A model generated the notes under the pieces. The model was given only the letters and a program-made list of their open reading frames with translations, searched no databases and was not told where the DNA came from. This document shows, in pieces, positions 1-7,758 of a stretch of 42,021 nucleotides of DNA. This DNA comes from Planctomycetota bacterium (GTDB lineage Bacteria; Planctomycetota; UBA11346), in the NCBI GenBank assembly GCA_028280785.1, contig JANQLF010000198.1, forward strand, positions 1 to 42,021, written 5' to 3'. The translations under genes and the position numbers were made by a program. How positions within the stretch are numbered: the stretch's first letter is position 1; each line of letters begins with the position of its first letter.

Positions 1-459
1 AGCGTTAACTGGCTGTGTACTTGGATCACTGGCAAACTGCAATTCAGAAAAAAGAGCGCCTATGATAATAGTGGGTATCACCATAGCACTGTATTTTAAG
101 TTATTCGAAATAAGAAAAACAAGTGATGCCATCAATAAAATAAAACCTACACTCATTAACACAACAAGCATTGCATCTAAATGAAATACCAATCTCGAAA
201 ATATATAAAATAATCCAACAAAGAACCCGTTAAATCCTACCATACAATAATAGGCATATGTTTTTTTATTTATCAATCCATACAACAGCACAATCGCTGT
301 CACGCCTATAATGACACTATAGACCAAATTCCCGATAATGAGCGGATGTGCCGATATACCCACAGGAAAATATGCAGGTATTAACAGCGCCGAAATAAAT
401 AACAAAAGACCGACGATTCGCCACAACGATACGTACCAATGTGGCAAGCGATCGATCAT
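1..459 (-). CDS. Multi-pass membrane protein, 3' end outside window
   Basis: An open frame of 153 codons runs from an ATG at 459 to the window edge with no stop, so the C-terminus is missing. The visible part is very hydrophobic, with about five membrane segments (for example around residues 11-30, 39-63 and 99-120) joined by short loops. Its ATG overlaps the prmA stop in an ATGA arrangement (456-459), which suggests translational coupling and makes this start convincing. I do not recognise the family. The coupling puts it in the same transcript as prmA but does not reveal its job. Confidence 0.7.
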   Translation of the reverse strand, partial: MIDRLPHWYVSLWRIVGLLLFISALLIPAYFPVGISAHPLIIGNLVYSVIIGVTAIVLLYGLINKKTYAYYCMVGFNGFFVGLFYIFSRLVFHLDAMLVVLMSVGFILLMASLVFLISNNLKYSAMVIPTIIIGALFSELQFASDPSTQPVNA

Positions 460-1283
460 CGCACTAAGACCAAACTGTGCCACCACGCCTGCTCTTGCTG
501 CTCTTGAACATGAAGTCCTGCTTTCTCTGCAGCATTTAACACGTCATCAATACGTTTATAACTGATACCTGACAACAGCGCAGTCCCTTGCGGCAAAACT
601 GTGTGAAGATTGGGATCACTCAGCACGTCTAACAACAAATCAGCATAAATGTTAGCGATCAACACATCATAAGTCTCACTACATGCTTCTAGCAAATTCG
701 AATTCCACACCTTTGCCTGTGGATAATCATTTAATGCACACACATCTTTGGTAAATGACACCGAATCATCATCGACATCAGTAAAATCAACCGTTAATGC
801 GCCACGTTTATGCGCAATTAATCCGAGTACGCCAGTACCGCAACCTAAATCCAAACAGCGTTTATCGGTACAATCCATCTTCATTAAATAAGCAGCCAAC
901 ATCTGTGTGGTTGGATGACGACCATCACCAAAGGCTGGGCCAGCTGGTACATGCAAAGCTAATCCTGTTACATCTGCTGGCGGTTTTTCTGGAAAAATAG
1001 TTAAGTCGTCGGTAAATGCGATTGGTGATTGCGGATTATACAATGCCAACATTTTTGCTTCATCGTATTCGGTCTCGCCGACAAATTGTAAATCTAACTC
1101 TTGAAGTCCTGAAACCGAATTTTCTAAAACAGACCTGTCTTCGGCAAATAATTGTAAATCTTTCATGCCATCACTGCGACTGGCAATTACATAATTATAA
1201 AAGTCACGCACGCTTAAAGCGGTTACCACCGCTTCTTCTTGCCCAGCATACATGATATAATGATGTTGCAGATAGATCTTCAT
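456..1283 (-). CDS. prmA: Ribosomal protein L11 methyltransferase PrmA
   Basis: PrmA is a cytoplasmic SAM-dependent enzyme that methylates ribosomal protein L11. The C-terminal half holds family signatures: AFGDGRHPTT before the methyltransferase fold, the SAM-binding motif LDLGCGTGVLGL, and IANIYADLLLDV, the equivalent of the catalytic NI-A-L region. The N-terminal half is a diverged substrate-recognition domain. At 275 residues it is slightly shorter than the roughly 290 of typical PrmA. I chose the ATG at 1283 because the upstream extension of the frame crosses the terminator hairpin at 1306-1337. No strong ribosome binding site is visible. It follows tpx and is coupled by overlap to the membrane protein downstream. 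Confidence 0.88.
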   Translation of the reverse strand: MKIYLQHHYIMYAGQEEAVVTALSVRDFYNYVIASRSDGMKDLQLFAEDRSVLENSVSGLQELDLQFVGETEYDEAKMLALYNPQSPIAFTDDLTIFPEKPPADVTGLALHVPAGPAFGDGRHPTTQMLAAYLMKMDCTDKRCLDLGCGTGVLGLIAHKRGALTVDFTDVDDDSVSFTKDVCALNDYPQAKVWNSNLLEACSETYDVLIANIYADLLLDVLSDPNLHTVLPQGTALLSGISYKRIDDVLNAAEKAGLHVQEQQEQAWWHSLVLVR

Positions 1284-1305
1284 GCAGGCACTAAGCATAA
1301 ATAAA

Positions 1306-1337
1306 ATAGCCCCCACGCCAGCAGGCATGAGGGCTAT
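1306..1337 (-). terminator. Rho-independent terminator after tpx
   Basis: On the minus strand a stem with arms near ATAGCCCTCATGCC and GGCGTGGGGGCTAT and a 4-nt loop is followed by TTTTATTT. It lies just after the tpx stop (1358) and before the chosen prmA start, so it probably ends or attenuates tpx transcription. It also argues against starting prmA further upstream. Confidence 0.75.
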
Positions 1338-1357
1338 AAAGTAAAACAACAGCTAAA

Positions 1358-1855
1358 TTAGATAGCGCCTAAAGCTGCTTCGTAATTTGGCTCATCAGCA
1401 ATTTCAGCAACATGCTCAGCATGTTTAACGTTGCCATCGCCATCGATAACGACAATAGCGCGTGACTGTAAACCGTTGAGTGGCTCGCTCAAAATTGAGG
1501 TGCCATAGGTTTTGCCGAAATCAGGGCTGCGGAAACTTGAAAGGGTTTCAACATTCTCAATGCCTTCTGCACCGCAGAAACGACCTTGAGCAAATGGTAA
1601 ATCTTCAGAAACACACAAGACAACGGTGTTCTCAAGTTTTGCTGCTTCTTCGTTGAATTTTTTAACTGAGCTTGCGCAGGTTGGGGTATCAACACTTGGA
1701 AAAATATTTAAGACAACATTTTTGCCAGCGTAGTCCTTCAAACTCGCAGTGCTTAAATCACCTTTGCACAAAGCAAAGTCAGGGGCAGCAGAACCAACTG
1801 CTGGAAGATCACCTGCGGTTTCAACAGGACCGCCTTTAAATGTTACTGTAGCCAT
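1358..1855 (-). CDS. tpx: Thiol peroxidase (Tpx, atypical 2-Cys peroxiredoxin)
   Basis: Tpx reduces lipid and hydrogen peroxides using thioredoxin. The 165-residue protein has the Tpx N-terminus (VTFKGGPVETAGDLPAVG), the peroxidatic cysteine C60 in the motif SVDTPTC, and the resolving cysteine C94 in GRFCGAEG, with the usual Tpx spacing of about 34 residues. The start at 1855 is set by an AAGGAG ribosome binding site a few bases upstream, and the N-terminus matches the family. Upstream in the same direction is the thpR-like gene, and a terminator follows. The fold-defining residues all look intact, so this should be an active enzyme. Confidence 0.95.
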   Translation of the reverse strand: MATVTFKGGPVETAGDLPAVGSAAPDFALCKGDLSTASLKDYAGKNVVLNIFPSVDTPTCASSVKKFNEEAAKLENTVVLCVSEDLPFAQGRFCGAEGIENVETLSSFRSPDFGKTYGTSILSEPLNGLQSRAIVVIDGDGNVKHAEHVAEIADEPNYEAALGAI

Positions 1856-1938
1856 GTGTACTCCTTGGGCCAAGTTGTAAGAGAGAGACGCCGTTCTATG
1901 AGTAGCTTCGCTGATGATAGCAGCGTTAACTGTATAGG

Positions 1939-2508
1939 TCATATACACAGCTTGTTCGGCTGCCCCTTCAGAAATGACCACGATTTAATTTCATAATAGT
2001 GTGGCTGTAAGTCAGTGCGACTTTGATACAAAACGATGTCGGCCACATCCAAAACCGGGGCTTCAAACTGCACGAAAGCAGCAAGCAATTCTTCCCAACT
2101 GCGATCGATGCCACGACCTTGTGGCCGGCATAATGTTATGTGCGGTGCATAGTCTGATTCGACTTGGATATCGCAGGCCTCAGCCAGGTCGCGATGTAAG
2201 TCAGCGCAAAAATGCTCCTGATCTTCAACTGCCGCATAAATCACGCGCGGCCATTTTTTCCCAGCAAATGCACCCAATTTAGGAATAGATAATTGTGGGC
2301 ATTGCTGGCTTGATAAAAACATGTCGACATTATACAGCAGTGCGCCCATTTCGTCTTCGGCGCATTCACCCAAATAAGCAAGGGTTATGTGTACATCATG
2401 AGGATGGACCCAACGCGCCGGTAAATCCCATTCCTGCATACGCAAACTTAATTGCTCTAAACGATTGCGTAGTGACTCCTGTAAACGAAGGGCAAAGAAA
2501 CATTTCAT
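1939..2508 (-). CDS. thpR: RNA 2',3'-cyclic phosphodiesterase / 2'-5' RNA ligase family
   Basis: This is a member of the 2H phosphoesterase family, whose bacterial ThpR proteins hydrolyse RNA 2',3'-cyclic phosphate ends. The two catalytic H-x-T motifs are visible as H40-I-T42 (HDVHITLAYLG) and H123-I-T125 (YAPHITLCR). The length of 189 residues is normal for the family. The ATG at 2508 gives the standard N-terminus MKCFFALRL, so I prefer it to an upstream alternative. It is divergent from eboA, about 80 bases away, and co-directional with tpx. The biological substrate in bacteria is unsettled, so the name reflects family rather than proven function. Confidence 0.88.
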   Translation of the reverse strand: MKCFFALRLQESLRNRLEQLSLRMQEWDLPARWVHPHDVHITLAYLGECAEDEMGALLYNVDMFLSSQQCPQLSIPKLGAFAGKKWPRVIYAAVEDQEHFCADLHRDLAEACDIQVESDYAPHITLCRPQGRGIDRSWEELLAAFVQFEAPVLDVADIVLYQSRTDLQPHYYEIKSWSFLKGQPNKLCI

Positions 2509-2588
2509 AGGCGCGAGAGCGTGTATGAACGCAAACAGAATCAATTAGATACTTGTGCCTTCACAAGCCTGAACAATGGCCGCATAGT

Positions 2589-3449
2589 ATGGCCATGAGC
2601 GACAACGCCTGTTTATTGTCCTTCCTTGAAACACGCCTTGATGCAGCGGCGTGGCAATGGCTCACTGATGCCTGTGAAAAATTAAGTACGCAGGCAAGTG
2701 AACGCGATTTATTTTTATCATTCAGCTTGGCTGTTCGTAAATGTGGCAAGGTAGCACTCACACTCAATGACGATGAATTAATTAAAGCCAATCAAAGATG
2801 CACAGATTGGTCGCCACTCACCTGGCGCACCGATCACGCAGCGCGCATTAGTTTATTATTTTCCTATCCACATGATGATGCTGAAACATTCTGCGCATTA
2901 CTCGATCGTTTATTTCAGGCTGCTGATTTAGGCGAAGCTGAAGCACTCTATTTAAGTTTACCGCTATTACCGTTTGGTGAAAAACATGTAGCACGGGCTC
3001 AAGAAGGTTTGCGCAGCAATGTGAAAGCTGTTTTCGAAGCTGTTGCCCACAACAGTCCATTTCCACGCGATCATTTTGCTGATGACGCTTGGAATCAAAT
3101 GGTGCTCAAAGCCCTGTTTATTGAATCGCAGCTCAATCCGATTGTCGGTTTAGAAGAGCGCTGCAATCCAAAATTAACCCGGATGCTTTGCGATTACGCG
3201 CACGAACGCTGGGCAGCAAGTCGCGAAATCTCTATCGAGTTGTGGCGCTGCGTTGGCGCTTGCGCCGATGATGACGCGCTTGCCGATTTGAAACGCGTCC
3301 TCGAAACGGGTCAGGAGCATGAACAACTAGCCGTTGCGTTAAGCGTCAAAGATAAGCAGCCACAGCTTTTAGATGCCTATCCCACCCTCCATGAGCAACT
3401 GACACAGGGGTTATGCTGGCATGATCTCTTGGCAAACGTCAAAGCCTGA
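2589..3449 (+). CDS. eboA: EboA-like protein (ebo cluster)
   Basis: The 286-residue protein resembles EboA. The best match is the central block with SPFPRDHFADDAWNQMVLKA, a hallmark of EboA proteins, followed by a helical C-terminal part with repeated Cys/Arg-containing helices. EboA has no known biochemical activity. In cyanobacteria and pseudomonads the ebo genes are associated with export or processing of secondary metabolites, such as scytonemin precursors in Nostoc. There is no signal peptide. ATG 2589 and ATG 2595 are both possible starts with no clear ribosome binding site. EboB follows after 16 bases, so the two are probably co-transcribed. The remaining ebo genes are absent from the window. 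Confidence 0.78.
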   Translation: MAMSDNACLLSFLETRLDAAAWQWLTDACEKLSTQASERDLFLSFSLAVRKCGKVALTLNDDELIKANQRCTDWSPLTWRTDHAARISLLFSYPHDDAETFCALLDRLFQAADLGEAEALYLSLPLLPFGEKHVARAQEGLRSNVKAVFEAVAHNSPFPRDHFADDAWNQMVLKALFIESQLNPIVGLEERCNPKLTRMLCDYAHERWAASREISIELWRCVGACADDDALADLKRVLETGQEHEQLAVALSVKDKQPQLLDAYPTLHEQLTQGLCWHDLLANVKA

Positions 3450-3465
3450 GCATCGTTAGACCCCA

Positions 3466-4350
3466 ATGCGCTTTATTGATCCCCACGTTCATATGAGTTC
3501 CCGCACCACCGACGACTACGAGGCTATGCGCGATGCAGGTATTGTTGCCGTCATCGAGCCAGCATTTTGGCTCGGCCAACCGCGTACCAACGTCGGCAGC
3601 TTCATAGATTACTATGCGAGCTTACTTGGCTGGGAACGATTCCGCGCAGCACAATTTGGGATTAAGCACTACTGCACCATGGGCCTTAATTCAAAAGAAG
3701 CGAATAACGAAGCTCTCGCCGAAGCGGTTATGGAAATTTTACCACAATACGTGGCCAAAGAAGGTGTCGTTGCCGTTGGTGAAATTGGTTACGATGACCA
3801 AACCGAATTAGAAGATAAATATTATCGCGCCCAATTAGAATTAGCCAAAGAAGTTGATTTACCGGTGATGATCCACACCCCACATCGCGATAAAAAAGCT
3901 GGCACCACACGCAGTATGGATGTTGCTTTAGAGCACGGATTACCGCCGCATAAAGTTATTGTTGATCACAACAATGAAGAAACCGTAAAAGAAACCTTAG
4001 ACCGTGGTTTTTGGGCTGCATTTACTATTTATCCGAAAACAAAAATGGGCAAAGAACGCATGGCCGCCGTTATCGAACAATATGGCAGTGAGCGTATTAT
4101 TGTTGATTCTTCAGCCGACTGGGGCAGCAGCGATCCCTTAGCCGTTCCCAAATGTGCCGCCGTCATGCAAGAGCGCGGTATTAGCGATGAAGACATTGAA
4201 ACCTGCTGCTACAAAAATGCCCTCGCCGCTTACGGTCAGTCCGGTCAATTCAACGAAAGCGATTGGCTCGATAGAGACAAGATTGATCAAAGCAATTTAT
4301 TCGAAGGCAATTCCGTGTTGCGCGGACAAGAGCCGTTCATCGAAAAGTAA
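3466..4350 (+). CDS. eboB: EboB-like TatD-family metal-dependent hydrolase
   Basis: This 294-residue TIM-barrel amidohydrolase starts with the metal-binding D-x-H-x-H pattern (FIDPHVHMSS). It carries further likely ligands in VAVGEIGYDD (Glu), MIHTPHRDK (His), VDHNNEE (His) and IVDSSADWG (Asp). It belongs to the TatD-like branch that accompanies EboA, and its position 16 bases after eboA supports that assignment. The substrate is unknown. A TatD DNase or other amidohydrolase name would be less specific. Downstream there is only a repeat (4360-4462) and a kinase gene rather than eboC, so the locus looks like a reduced or split version. Confidence 0.8.
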   Translation: MRFIDPHVHMSSRTTDDYEAMRDAGIVAVIEPAFWLGQPRTNVGSFIDYYASLLGWERFRAAQFGIKHYCTMGLNSKEANNEALAEAVMEILPQYVAKEGVVAVGEIGYDDQTELEDKYYRAQLELAKEVDLPVMIHTPHRDKKAGTTRSMDVALEHGLPPHKVIVDHNNEETVKETLDRGFWAAFTIYPKTKMGKERMAAVIEQYGSERIIVDSSADWGSSDPLAVPKCAAVMQERGISDEDIETCCYKNALAAYGQSGQFNESDWLDRDKIDQSNLFEGNSVLRGQEPFIEK

Positions 4351-4359
4351 TTATTTTTA

Positions 4360-4462
4360 GAACCACAGATAAACACTGATTATCTCTGATATAATTTATT
4401 TTAAAAATATATTTAAAATGTTAAAGAAGTTCATCTGTGCAGATCATGTCCATCTGTGGTTC
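4360..4462 (+). repeat. Family B repeat with inverted CCACAGAT ends
   Basis: GAACCACAGAT (4360-4370) and its exact complement ATCTGTGGTTC (4452-4462) bracket an AT-rich 81-bp core containing further partial copies of the motif. The same end sequence brackets 35272-35448. It fills most of the 253-bp gap between eboB and the thiD-like gene. It may also act as a transcription terminator, but the loop is long and I see no compact stem with a T-tract. Confidence 0.75.
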
Positions 4463-4603
4463 AATTTTTTATCATATTTTTTATTCAAAACGCATCCTTT
4501 GTAACAATTTTTGCGTGTTTACGTATAAACTGGCCATTTTTAATACATTAAGATTAGAAATTGAGCATTGCTTGTTTGCCTGAAAGTACTTAGGCTAAAA
4601 GAC

Positions 4604-5443
4604 ATGAATGACACCAAGGTTTGTTTAAGTATTGCCGCATCAGATTGCAGCGGTGGTAACGGCTGTCTAGCTGACATGAAAACCTTTACCGCACTTGGTG
4701 TTTTTGGTTGTGCCTGTGTTACTGCTGTAGTCATTCAAAACGGCGGTGGTATGCGCGACTTAGAGCCGTTATCGAGTCATTTGGTCAGCAACCAATTATT
4801 GGCAGTCGTTGATGAAATGGAAATCGACGCGATTAAAATTGGTTTATGTCCAGGCATTCAAAATGTGCACACCGTCGCACGTTTTTTACGTGAACACAAT
4901 CAGATTCCCGTGGTACTCGACCCGGTTGCCGTTGATATCGGTGGATTAATTATGTTACCACCTGAAACTATTGATGTGATTTGCAAAGAATTTATTCCGC
5001 GCGCTACACTGATTACACCAAATCAACGTGAAGCTGCTATTCTATCCAGCATGGAAGAATGCCTCACTGTTGAAGATATGGAAATAGCAGCCAAACGCAT
5101 TTTTGAAAATTACGGCACACCCTGCGTTGTCACCGGCGGTGGCATGGGCAATAAATCAGTGCACGTGTATTGTGGCCTCGATGGCATTGCCCATTACGAA
5201 GCTGAATATGACTCAAGTAAAAAGCACTACGGTGCTGGATCTGTTTATGCGGCAGCGATTACCTCACAAATAGCCCACGGTGAAAGCCACCGTGAAGCCA
5301 TCGCTTTTGCCCTGCATTATGTCAACGGCTTACCAAGCCCAGAAATTCATTGCAAAACGCACCCAACACCGTTGTTTCCACAACCGTCAAAAGTTGATCA
5401 CAAAAGCACTGGTGCTTACGCCGTTATTCCTGACGTAAATTAA
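4604..5443 (+). CDS. thiD: ThiD-like hydroxymethylpyrimidine (phosphate) kinase
   Basis: A ribokinase-fold protein of 279 residues most like ThiD, which phosphorylates HMP or HMP-P in thiamine synthesis. It shows the family start ASDCSGGNG..ADMKTFTALGVFG, IKIGLCPG, PVVLDPVAVD and LITPNQREA. The anion-hole motif, normally GTGC in ThiD with a catalytic Cys, reads GAGS with S213 at that place. Other ribokinase-fold families have Asp there. The protein could therefore be a ThiD with altered chemistry or a related kinase with another substrate. No other thi gene or TPP riboswitch is nearby. Start 4604 gives the family N-terminus. It ends 6 bases from the convergent EF-hand gene. Confidence 0.75.
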   Translation: MNDTKVCLSIAASDCSGGNGCLADMKTFTALGVFGCACVTAVVIQNGGGMRDLEPLSSHLVSNQLLAVVDEMEIDAIKIGLCPGIQNVHTVARFLREHNQIPVVLDPVAVDIGGLIMLPPETIDVICKEFIPRATLITPNQREAAILSSMEECLTVEDMEIAAKRIFENYGTPCVVTGGGMGNKSVHVYCGLDGIAHYEAEYDSSKKHYGAGSVYAAAITSQIAHGESHREAIAFALHYVNGLPSPEIHCKTHPTPLFPQPSKVDHKSTGAYAVIPDVN

Positions 5444-5449
5444 TTATTT

Positions 5450-6478
5450 TTAACGACGACGTTCGTTGGTCTTTTTGCGCACTGGGCCGTGCGGTTTATT
5501 TTCCTCGGTCGCCTCTTCAACGACTTCTTCAACTTTTTCCTCAGCCGCCTCTTCAACAACTGCTTCTTCGCTTGCTTCGACCTTCGCTTCTTCCATTACT
5601 TCTTCAGTCGTAGTTTCTTCGACTTTTTCCTCGACCGCTTCTTCTACGACAGCCTCTTCGACCAAATCTTCAGTTTCAGCAGCTTCTTCGACAGCAGCTT
5701 CTCCTACAGCTTCTTCGCTTGTTTCTTCTTCCTCAGCGACATCGACAATAATTGGTGCTGCACTGGCACGACGACTACGTCGACCTTTTTTTCTACCTGG
5801 TTTGCGAACGGTTGGTTCTAAGTATTTTTTCCACTCTTCATCATCCACGGCTCCAGCTTCATCAGTCGTAATAGCAGTGGTGTCTTCTCGAACTTCGGGT
5901 TCTACTAGTTCAACATTTTCCATTTCTTCATCGGTTTCTATAACCTCAGGCAATTTTTCTTCACTGGCAACTGGCTCAGGCATATCCTCATTTTTTTCTA
6001 CCCCTTCAGTTTTGGTGTCAGTCGCTTCAACAACTGCTGCAGCTGCCGCCGCTGCTTCAGCTTCTTTTAGCTTACGCGCTGCTTCGGCTGCTGCTGCTTC
6101 CTCCGCTTCTTTTTGTTGACGCGCCGCTTCGGCAATAGCCTCACGCTTTTCACTGACCTTTGTTCCAATCACAGCAACATTATCAGGATTATATGCGAAA
6201 CGTGCTTCGGCGATGCTAATACTGCCATCCGCATCACTGTCTAAGACTTCGAAGCGAACTGGATCTGCACTTTTCATTTTTTCAAAACGCGCAGTTAATT
6301 CTTTGCGTGCCAAGTCACGAGCTGCTTGGCGTTCTTTATCGCTAATACTGCCATCACCATCGGCATCAAAACGCTGCAAAATTTGCTGACGACGTTCTTC
6401 GCTCACACCTAACTCAGCGGCCATAAGCGCCGGGGCAACAAGGATGAGACATAAAGTGAAGATGACTTGGCTACGCAT
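5450..6478 (-). CDS. Secreted EF-hand protein with long acidic Glu/Val/Ala tail
   Basis: A signal peptide (residues 1 to about 20, cleavage near LMAAE) precedes two EF-hand calcium-binding loops with complete ligands: D38-x-D40-x-D42-G-S-I...E49 and D80-x-D82-x-D84-G-S-I...E91. Then comes an Ala/Glu-rich helical stretch, a basic patch near residue 230 (RKPGRKKGRRSRR), and a long low-complexity tail of Glu, Val, Ala and Thr ending in RKKTNERRR. It should be exported and bind calcium, perhaps as a polyanionic periplasmic or envelope protein. The start is backed by GGAG upstream. It is divergent from another EF-hand gene. Specific function unknown. Confidence 0.85.
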   Translation of the reverse strand: MRSQVIFTLCLILVAPALMAAELGVSEERRQQILQRFDADGDGSISDKERQAARDLARKELTARFEKMKSADPVRFEVLDSDADGSISIAEARFAYNPDNVAVIGTKVSEKREAIAEAARQQKEAEEAAAAEAARKLKEAEAAAAAAAVVEATDTKTEGVEKNEDMPEPVASEEKLPEVIETDEEMENVELVEPEVREDTTAITTDEAGAVDDEEWKKYLEPTVRKPGRKKGRRSRRASAAPIIVDVAEEEETSEEAVGEAAVEEAAETEDLVEEAVVEEAVEEKVEETTTEEVMEEAKVEASEEAVVEEAAEEKVEEVVEEATEENKPHGPVRKKTNERRR

Positions 6479-6607
6479 GACTTTGCTCCAAATGAGCGTC
6501 GTAGTTTGAACGCACTAGTTAGCTGTCAACGGACGCCCTATCTATATGACCCATGACTTCATTGGTTGAATTAGCCAATGGGAGAGCCGAGAGGGCGAAA
6601 GCATGCA

Positions 6608-6643
6608 GGCCAAAAATAATAGCGACTGCAGGTCGCTTTGGCC
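6608..6643. other. Hairpin in the 306-bp gap between the EF-hand genes
   Basis: GGCCAAA (6608-6614) pairs with TTTGGCC (6637-6643), and inside them AGCGAC pairs with GTCGCT around a short loop. A second small inverted repeat, ATTGGTT/AGCCAAT, lies at 6561-6579. The region separates two divergent genes and must hold both promoters, but I cannot assign clear -35/-10 boxes. The hairpins may be 5' leader structures or a regulator site. Confidence 0.45.
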
Positions 6644-6784
6644 GGAATGCCAGTAGCCCCCTCGAAACAAACGGCGGATAAAACCACACGCTGGGTGGAA
6701 TCCGACACTAATTTGGGCTTTCAGCGGGACTTAGACTTGGCACACTGTTCGCTCAGTACCGATAACGTTCAACGGAGTACAATT

Positions 6785-7516
6785 ATGAAATCATTTGTCT
6801 TAACTAGCATCTGCATGCTCTTGTGCCTCGGCGCTAGCCTCAGTGCCCAAGATGCACCCAAACCCAACGACCTCTTTGGCCCTGATCAAGGCAATGCCGG
6901 CGGCGACATGCCACCTGATCGTGTCGCGCAAGAAAAACAGAAGAAGCAGCGACGCGGTGGTGACCAAGCAGGACGCCCACCAGGCGGCGGTCCCAGTCCG
7001 GAAGACTTGCAAGCCATCTTTGATAAACTCGACACCGACGCTAATGGTAGCATCAGCCCCGAAGAGTTTGCTAATTTGATGGAAGCGCAAAAAGCCTACG
7101 GCGAAGAAAAACGCGCCGCACATCAAGCTGAAATGATTGAAAAATATGATGGCGACGGTGATGGTAAATTAAACGAAGAAGAAAAGAAAGCCGCCGCCAA
7201 GGCCATGCACACCGAACGCATGATGAAGCATATGGAAACCTTGAAAGAAAAGAATCCCGAAAAATACGCCGAACTCGACGCCAATAGCGACGGTAAAATT
7301 GATGAGGCAGAATTAGCTGACATGCAAGCCAAACAATTAGACCGACTCAATGAACAGGCCAAGAAGAATCCTGAGTTGATGGCAAAAGCAGATAAAAACC
7401 AAGACGGCAGCATCGATGCTGATGAAGCAAGAGAAATGCGCAAAATGCGTCAAAAAATGGGCAAGGATGGTCAAAAAAGACAAAAAGGCGACAAGCGTCA
7501 GAAAAAGCAAAAATAA
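6785..7516 (+). CDS. Secreted protein with four EF-hands and a basic tail
   Basis: The 243-residue product has a signal peptide (hydrophobic core residues 4-18, cleavage near LSAQD) and a Gly/Pro/Lys-rich linker. Four EF-hand loops follow: D83-x-D85-x-N87...E94, D122-x-D124-x-D126...E133, D165-x-N167-x-D169...E176 and D203-x-N205-x-D207...E214. All keep the Gly and the final Glu, so all look able to bind calcium. The last 25 residues are rich in Lys, Arg and Gln, in contrast to the acidic tail of the divergent neighbour. Start 6785 is preferred over an upstream frame extension because it gives the signal peptide and has GGAG upstream. A terminator follows. Function unknown. Confidence 0.87.
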   Translation: MKSFVLTSICMLLCLGASLSAQDAPKPNDLFGPDQGNAGGDMPPDRVAQEKQKKQRRGGDQAGRPPGGGPSPEDLQAIFDKLDTDANGSISPEEFANLMEAQKAYGEEKRAAHQAEMIEKYDGDGDGKLNEEEKKAAAKAMHTERMMKHMETLKEKNPEKYAELDANSDGKIDEAELADMQAKQLDRLNEQAKKNPELMAKADKNQDGSIDADEAREMRKMRQKMGKDGQKRQKGDKRQKKQK

Positions 7517-7532
7517 ATTTCATTGCTAAAAT

Positions 7533-7560
7533 AAAAGCCCGGTCTTATGGCCGGGCTTTT
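7533..7560 (+). terminator. Rho-independent terminator after EF-hand gene
   Basis: AAAAGCCCGG pairs perfectly with CCGGGCTTTT across an 8-nt loop, followed by another T. It sits 16 bases after the stop codon at 7516. Confidence 0.92.
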
Positions 7561-7562
7561 TC

Positions 7563-7680
7563 GGCGAGTTCTCGAGCCGGCGAATGCCGATGAATGTCCT
7601 AAGCTACTAGCGCAGGAATTTACGCAGTAAATTAATGAAGAGACATGAGCGGGGGTGAAAGTCCACGGCAACATAAAGTT
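7563..7680 (+). repeat. Diverged copy of family A double-hairpin element
   Basis: The segment begins GGCGAGTTCTCGAGCC, shared exactly with 38173-38188. It continues with recognisable but eroded blocks: GCCGATG, AGCTACT, a run similar to the AATTT..A spacer, ACATGAGCGGGGG, and a final GGCAAC/GTTGCC hairpin. It lies directly after a terminator, as the other two copies lie directly after gene ends. The match is good at the head and weak in the middle. Confidence 0.55.
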
Positions 7681-7695
7681 GCCTATTCTTGGGCC

Positions 7696-7717
7696 AAAAA
7701 GCACGCCCGTGCTTTTT
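7696..7717. terminator. Terminator hairpin, probably for the 7759-8193 gene
   Basis: AAAAAGCACG pairs with CGTGCTTTTT around a 2-nt loop, flanked by A and T runs so it can work in either direction. It lies about 40 bases past the stop of the minus-strand gene ending at 7759. A smaller hairpin ATTGCC/GGCAAT lies just beside it. Confidence 0.75.
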
Positions 7718-7758
7718 TATTGCCTACGGCAATACCCAATTCACCCCAAAACAAAAAG

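Noticed and set aside
4351..4603. TPP riboswitch before the thiD-like gene
   Set aside because: The characteristic CTGAGA box and paired elements are absent. The gap holds a family B repeat.
5466..6119. Long Ser-rich open frame opposite the EF-hand gene
   Set aside because: It is the antisense of the Glu/Ala/Val-rich tail, where GAA and GCx codons read as Ser-rich sequence. The minus-strand gene has a signal peptide, EF-hands and a ribosome binding site.
7600..7680. Possible riboswitch or group II intron-like fold around the sequence GTGAAAGTCC
   Set aside because: The conserved core of no known riboswitch could be matched, and the region aligns with a diverged family A repeat.
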